Source: an uncultured Clostridia bacterium (GTDB taxonomy: Bacteria; Bacillota; Clostridia; Oscillospirales; Acutalibacteraceae). From it: a stretch of DNA of 8,552 bases. The position numbers were made by a program, and so were the translations under genes. Below, one piece after another: positions 5,981-8,552 of the stretch (its first letter is position 1; every line of letters starts with the position of its first letter). The stretch lies in the NCBI GenBank assembly GCA_947165615.1, contig CAMVBD010000039.1, positions 1 to 8,552 of the forward strand, given 5' to 3'. The notes beneath the pieces were generated by a model. It did not search any database, was not told where the DNA came from, and was given only the letters and a program-made list of their open reading frames with translations.

Positions 5981-8080
5981 ATGAAGACGGCTGATTTTAA
6001 GAACCATATCACGCCGTACGATCCGTTTGAGGCACGAGAAATCGTGCCTTTTTCGGAACTCGGACGGTTTGAAGAGCAGGGATACTGCGCCGACGGGTGC
6101 GCGTTTGTTGAAGAAAACGAACAAAAGATCGCCGTGCACCGCTCTTCTGTTTTTGACGGGGCAAAGTCGCTGCGCTTTCCGGGCGCGGGCGCGGCGGTGT
6201 GCGCAAAAGCGGACTTTACGTTTCCTGCCGACGCAAAAGTGACCCTGTACGCGACGGCGCTGGGCTACTATGAGCCCGCGTGCAACGGCAGGGCGCTGAC
6301 CGACGAGAAATTCATTCCGGCGCTGTCCGACTACGTGCCGCGGGACCTGTCGCACGTCTCCTACCCCATTTTTGACACGATGAGCCACCGCATCTATTAC
6401 CACGTATACGACCTGACGCCGTTTCTCGACCGCGGAAGGGCGCGGCTCACCTTCCACATCGGCACGGGCTGGCTCGACAACCGCAACCGCGCCGAGGGCA
6501 TGCCCGTCTGGGACGAAAAGTTCCTCATTTTCCGTCTGCGCGTCGAGACGCCGGACGGGGCGTCCTGCGACGTCGGCTCCGCGCCGGACAACACCCGCTG
6601 GGTCCCGAGTTTTATTACGGACACCTCCCTTTATTACGGCGAAGAGCACGATTACGCGCTTTTGAAAGAAGAGCCGACCGAGCGTCCCTGCGAAGAAAAA
6701 ACGCTGCCCCCGACCTACTTTGCGCCGACGTTTTTTGACGGCGACCGGGAGGAAGCGACGATCACGCCCGAGCTTGTGCGGCAGGACGGGAACCTGAAAA
6801 TCTACGACCTGCACCTGATCCCGGCGGGCTACCCGCTGATCGTCCCCACCGCCCCCGGAGAAGTGACCGTGACCTACGGCGACCGGCTTCTCGACAAACC
6901 GGAGGACGGGACGGTGTTTGCGCTGCGCCACACAGGCGGGGAGCACCGCGCGCAGAAGGACGTTTACCGCTTTACCGAAGCCGAGGTCGGAAAGGCCTTC
7001 CACGTGCATTTTACGTGGCACGCCTGCCGGTATATCGCCGTCGAGGGACAGGCCGACGTCCCGGCGTTTGTCCGCGTCCACTCCCCTTTGACGCAGACGG
7101 TGTTTTATAAAAGCGAAAACCCGACGCTGCAATGGATCTTCGACGCGTTTGTCAACACTTACAAATCAAACCTCCACGGCTACATCCCCTCCGACTGCCC
7201 GCACCGCGAGCGCCTCGGCTACACCGGCGACGGCCAGCTCACCAGCCGCGCCGGAATGCGCGTGTTTGACGGCCGGACGATGTACAAAAAGTGGATGCGC
7301 GATATTTTGGACTGTCAGGACCTGTCCGGCGGGCACGTCCAGCACACGGCCCCCTTCCTCGGGGGCGGCGGCGGCCCCGGCGGCTGGGGCGGCGCCGTGT
7401 GCATCGTACCGTGGAATTACTATGATATTTACGGCGACGATACGCTCCTGCGGGACTCTTACAACGCCATGAAGGCCTATATCGTCTACATGCTGCGCCA
7501 CTGTGAAAACGGGCTTGTGACGAGCGAAGAAAAGGACGGCTGGTGTCTCGGCGACTGGTGCCCGCCACATAACGACGTGAAGATCCCGACGGATTTTGTC
7601 AACACCTATTTCCTTATCCGCTGCCTTGCCATTTGCGAAAAGACCGCCGACCACCTCGGAAGGAGCGCGGACGCGGCGTATTTCGCGGTGGCGCGAAACG
7701 ATGAAGAGGCTGCTTTTACCAAAGCCTATTTCGAGCCCGCGACCGGCTCCTTCTGCGGCGGGATTCAGGGCGCGGACGCGTTCGCGCTGGATATCGGCCT
7801 CGGCGATGAGCGGACGAAACGGAACCTCATCGGAAAGTACGAGCGTCTCGGCGCTTTCGACACCGGCATTTTCGGGACGGACCTCGTGTTGAAGGTGCTT
7901 CTCCGGCTCGACAGAAAGGATCTCGCGAAACGGCTTCTGTCCAACGAAACCGAAAACTCGTTTTATAACATGAAACTCGGCGGCGACAACACGCTGTGGG
8001 AAAACTGGGACGGCTGCGACTCCCTGTGCCACCCGATGTTCGGCGCGGTCGTCGACAGTCTTTTGGACCTCGAGGCATAA
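5981..8080 (+). CDS. GH78 alpha-L-rhamnosidase-like protein lacking the usual C-terminal domain
   Basis: Protein of 699 residues predicted to release alpha-L-rhamnose by an inverting mechanism. An N-terminal carbohydrate-binding sandwich (about 87-200: LYATALGYYEP, YHVYDLTPFLDRG, GTGWLDNRNR) is followed by a linking sandwich (about 270-365: QKDVYRFTE, FTWHACRYIAVEG) and an (alpha/alpha)6 barrel from about 370. The signature DCPHRERLGYTGD gives D405, E410 and D417, the spacing of D567, E572 and D579 in Bacillus RhaB, with E410 the likely acid. TLWENWDG gives E674 as likely base, 264 residues on (269 in RhaB). Only 25 residues follow, whereas RhaB has about 115, so the C-terminal beta-sandwich is absent. 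A glycine-rich loop (461-471) reads GGWGGA where many family members have GWGDA. No signal peptide is seen. The start is set by GAGGT (5968-5972), 8 bases upstream and one base after the GH2 stop. A terminator-like hairpin lies in codons 17-25. The rhamnose specificity is family-based; a related deoxy-sugar is possible. Confidence 0.92.
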   Translation: MKTADFKNHITPYDPFEAREIVPFSELGRFEEQGYCADGCAFVEENEQKIAVHRSSVFDGAKSLRFPGAGAAVCAKADFTFPADAKVTLYATALGYYEPACNGRALTDEKFIPALSDYVPRDLSHVSYPIFDTMSHRIYYHVYDLTPFLDRGRARLTFHIGTGWLDNRNRAEGMPVWDEKFLIFRLRVETPDGASCDVGSAPDNTRWVPSFITDTSLYYGEEHDYALLKEEPTERPCEEKTLPPTYFAPTFFDGDREEATITPELVRQDGNLKIYDLHLIPAGYPLIVPTAPGEVTVTYGDRLLDKPEDGTVFALRHTGGEHRAQKDVYRFTEAEVGKAFHVHFTWHACRYIAVEGQADVPAFVRVHSPLTQTVFYKSENPTLQWIFDAFVNTYKSNLHGYIPSDCPHRERLGYTGDGQLTSRAGMRVFDGRTMYKKWMRDILDCQDLSGGHVQHTAPFLGGGGGPGGWGGAVCIVPWNYYDIYGDDTLLRDSYNAMKAYIVYMLRHCENGLVTSEEKDGWCLGDWCPPHNDVKIPTDFVNTYFLIRCLAICEKTADHLGRSADAAYFAVARNDEEAAFTKAYFEPATGSFCGGIQGADAFALDIGLGDERTKRNLIGKYERLGAFDTGIFGTDLVLKVLLRLDRKDLAKRLLSNETENSFYNMKLGGDNTLWENWDGCDSLCHPMFGAVVDSLLDLEA
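6030..6053 (+). terminator. Terminator-like hairpin inside the 5' end of the GH78 gene
   Basis: The left arm AGGCACGA (6030-6037), a GAAA tetraloop (6038-6041) and the right arm TCGTGCCT (6042-6049) form a perfect 8-base-pair stem, directly followed by TTTT (6050-6053). A GNRA loop, GC-rich stem and U-tract are the hallmarks of an intrinsic terminator on the plus strand. It lies about 50 bases inside the GH78 reading frame and spells FEAREIVPF. It uses GCA, CGA and CCT codons in a gene that otherwise prefers GCG, CGC and CCG or CCC. It could act as an attenuator or polarity element that is silenced by ribosomes translating GH78. The structure is clear from the sequence; the function is inferred. 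Confidence 0.55.
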
Positions 8081-8086
8081 AATATG

Positions 8087-8133
8087 GGGCTGCTGCAAAT
8101 CCGACAACGGAACTGCAGCAGCCCTGCTTTTTT
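8087..8133 (+). terminator. Intrinsic terminator after the GH78 gene
   Basis: A perfect 11-base-pair stem is formed by GGGCTGCTGCA (8087-8097) and TGCAGCAGCCC (8114-8124). The 16-base loop contains its own small hairpin, TCCG (8100-8103), loop ACAA, CGGA (8108-8111), so the two helices can stack across a 2x2 internal loop. After TGC come six T (8128-8133). It starts 6 bases after the GH78 stop and ends the rightward operon. It also lies between two convergent genes; on the minus strand only a weak ATATTTTAT follows the stem, so it may block murC read-through only partly. The whole 64-base gap 8081-8144 holds nothing else recognisable. Confidence 0.88.
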
Positions 8134-8144
8134 AGATAAACCCG

Positions 8145-8552
8145 TCAGTTCGCGGCGGGCGCGTTTTCCCGGTACAGAGCGATCAGTTTTTTTGCGATCT
8201 TGTACACGTCGCCGCAGCCGAGGGTCAGAATGAGGTCCCCCTCTTCGGCGTTTTCGTACAGGTAGCGGGCGATGGTGTCAAAGGACGTAAAATGCACGGC
8301 GCCGTCGATTTTGTCGCAGAGATCCTTGGTGTGGACCACCTTATCGGCGATCTGCAGCACGTCGGCGAACTCGTCCAGCAGCATATAGGTGCGGGAGAAG
8401 GTAAAGGGCTGGAACACCGCCCACACGCGCTTATAGTCCATCTTTTTGGCGGCCTCGAGCGTGACCTTGAGCTCGGCGGGATGGTGGGCGTAGTCGTCCG
8501 CGATGGTGACGCCGTGATACTCCCCGAGGATCTCGAACCGGCGGCCCGCGCC
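8145..8552 (-). CDS. murC: UDP-N-acetylmuramate--L-alanine ligase (MurC), C-terminal 135 residues, cut by window edge
   Basis: C-terminal domain of the cytoplasmic ATP-dependent ligase that adds L-alanine to UDP-MurNAc, the first step of peptidoglycan stem-peptide synthesis. The frame is open from base 8552 and ends at TGA (8147-8145); the N-terminal and central ATP-binding domains are outside the window. Visible motifs are GAGRRFEILGE, VTIADDYAHHPAELK, VFQPFTFSRTYMLLDEF and LILTLGCGDVYKIAKKL. These separate MurC from MurD, MurE, MurF and Mpl. The segment between ADKVV and HTKDLCDKI is unusually short: most MurC proteins carry about 15 more residues there, holding a loop of the YAAREK or MGSREVNT type. 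The frame stays open through this point, so it is either a true in-frame deletion or an assembly error. The gene converges on the GH78 operon and is functionally unrelated to it. The family call is very secure; activity is uncertain because of the missing loop. Confidence 0.93.
   Translation of the reverse strand, partial: GAGRRFEILGEYHGVTIADDYAHHPAELKVTLEAAKKMDYKRVWAVFQPFTFSRTYMLLDEFADVLQIADKVVHTKDLCDKIDGAVHFTSFDTIARYLYENAEEGDLILTLGCGDVYKIAKKLIALYRENAPAAN

Noticed and set aside
3655..6012. Open frame of 785 codons on the minus strand opposite the GH2 gene
   Set aside because: It mirrors the GC-rich third positions of the real gene, is rich in Val, Ala, Gly and Arg without any motif, and the opposite strand encodes an unmistakable LacZ-type enzyme.
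5954..7132. Open frame of 392 codons on the minus strand opposite GH78
   Set aside because: It is an antisense shadow of GH78, with no promoter or ribosome site and an Arg/Val-rich composition.
7358..7397. Very G-rich tract as a possible G-quadruplex or repeat
   Set aside because: Only two runs of three or more G are present, and the tract is explained by the Gly-rich loop of GH78.
7166..8107. Open frame of 313 codons on the minus strand opposite the GH78 catalytic domain
   Set aside because: It is an antisense shadow; its start lies in the terminator and the sense strand carries the GH78 active-site motifs.
1..8552. Mobile elements, CRISPR arrays, tRNA or rRNA genes, riboswitches
   Set aside because: No transposase or integrase motifs, terminal inverted repeats, regularly spaced direct repeats, or tRNA-like clover-leaf segments were seen, and both leaders are too short (about 28 bases) for a riboswitch.

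Overview
The window looks like a chromosomal segment of a GC-rich Gram-positive bacterium. It is most likely a gut-type member of the Clostridia (Oscillospirales-like), inferred from AGGAGG-type ribosome sites, sigma-A type promoters in an AT-rich spacer, a lipoprotein with a Gram-positive style Ser/Glu-rich linker, and a MurC with the FQPFTFSRT and GCGDVYK motifs. The species cannot be named from the sequence alone. No mobile element, CRISPR array, tRNA or rRNA was seen. Almost all of the window is coding, and no gene-free stretch exceeds 150 bases.

Layout, left to right. A leftward cluster reads from about 2870 down to 1 and beyond: a predicted lipoprotein (2812-2048), a small HAD-IB phosphatase-like protein (2045-1476, GTG start) and the first 488 residues of a GH127 beta-L-arabinofuranosidase (1466-1, cut by the window edge). 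The gaps are 2 and 9 bases, so the three are probably one operon. A 143-base AT-rich spacer (2813-2955) holds back-to-back promoters. A rightward cluster follows: a LacZ-type GH2 beta-galactosidase (2956-5979) and, one base later, a GH78 alpha-L-rhamnosidase-like protein (5981-8080). A strong hairpin terminator (8087-8133) closes it. The C-terminal part of murC (8552-8145) converges from the right and belongs to a different, housekeeping unit.

Function. Three exo-acting glycosidases for beta-L-arabinofuranose, beta-galactose and alpha-L-rhamnose sit back to back, and none has a signal peptide. The simplest reading is a cytoplasmic set that finishes off imported plant oligosaccharides, for example side chains of rhamnogalacturonan I, arabinogalactan or hydroxyproline-linked arabinosides. 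No transporter or regulator lies inside the window. The HAD protein and lipoprotein have no obvious role in this pathway.

The signals most worth a second look are: a near-perfect terminator-like hairpin inside the start of the GH78 gene; a three-copy 11-base motif spaced exactly 32 bases apart across the divergent promoters; a GH78 that stops right after its catalytic barrel; and an apparent in-frame loss of about 15 residues in MurC. I found no wholly new multi-gene system. The window is a carbohydrate-use locus with interesting regulatory features.
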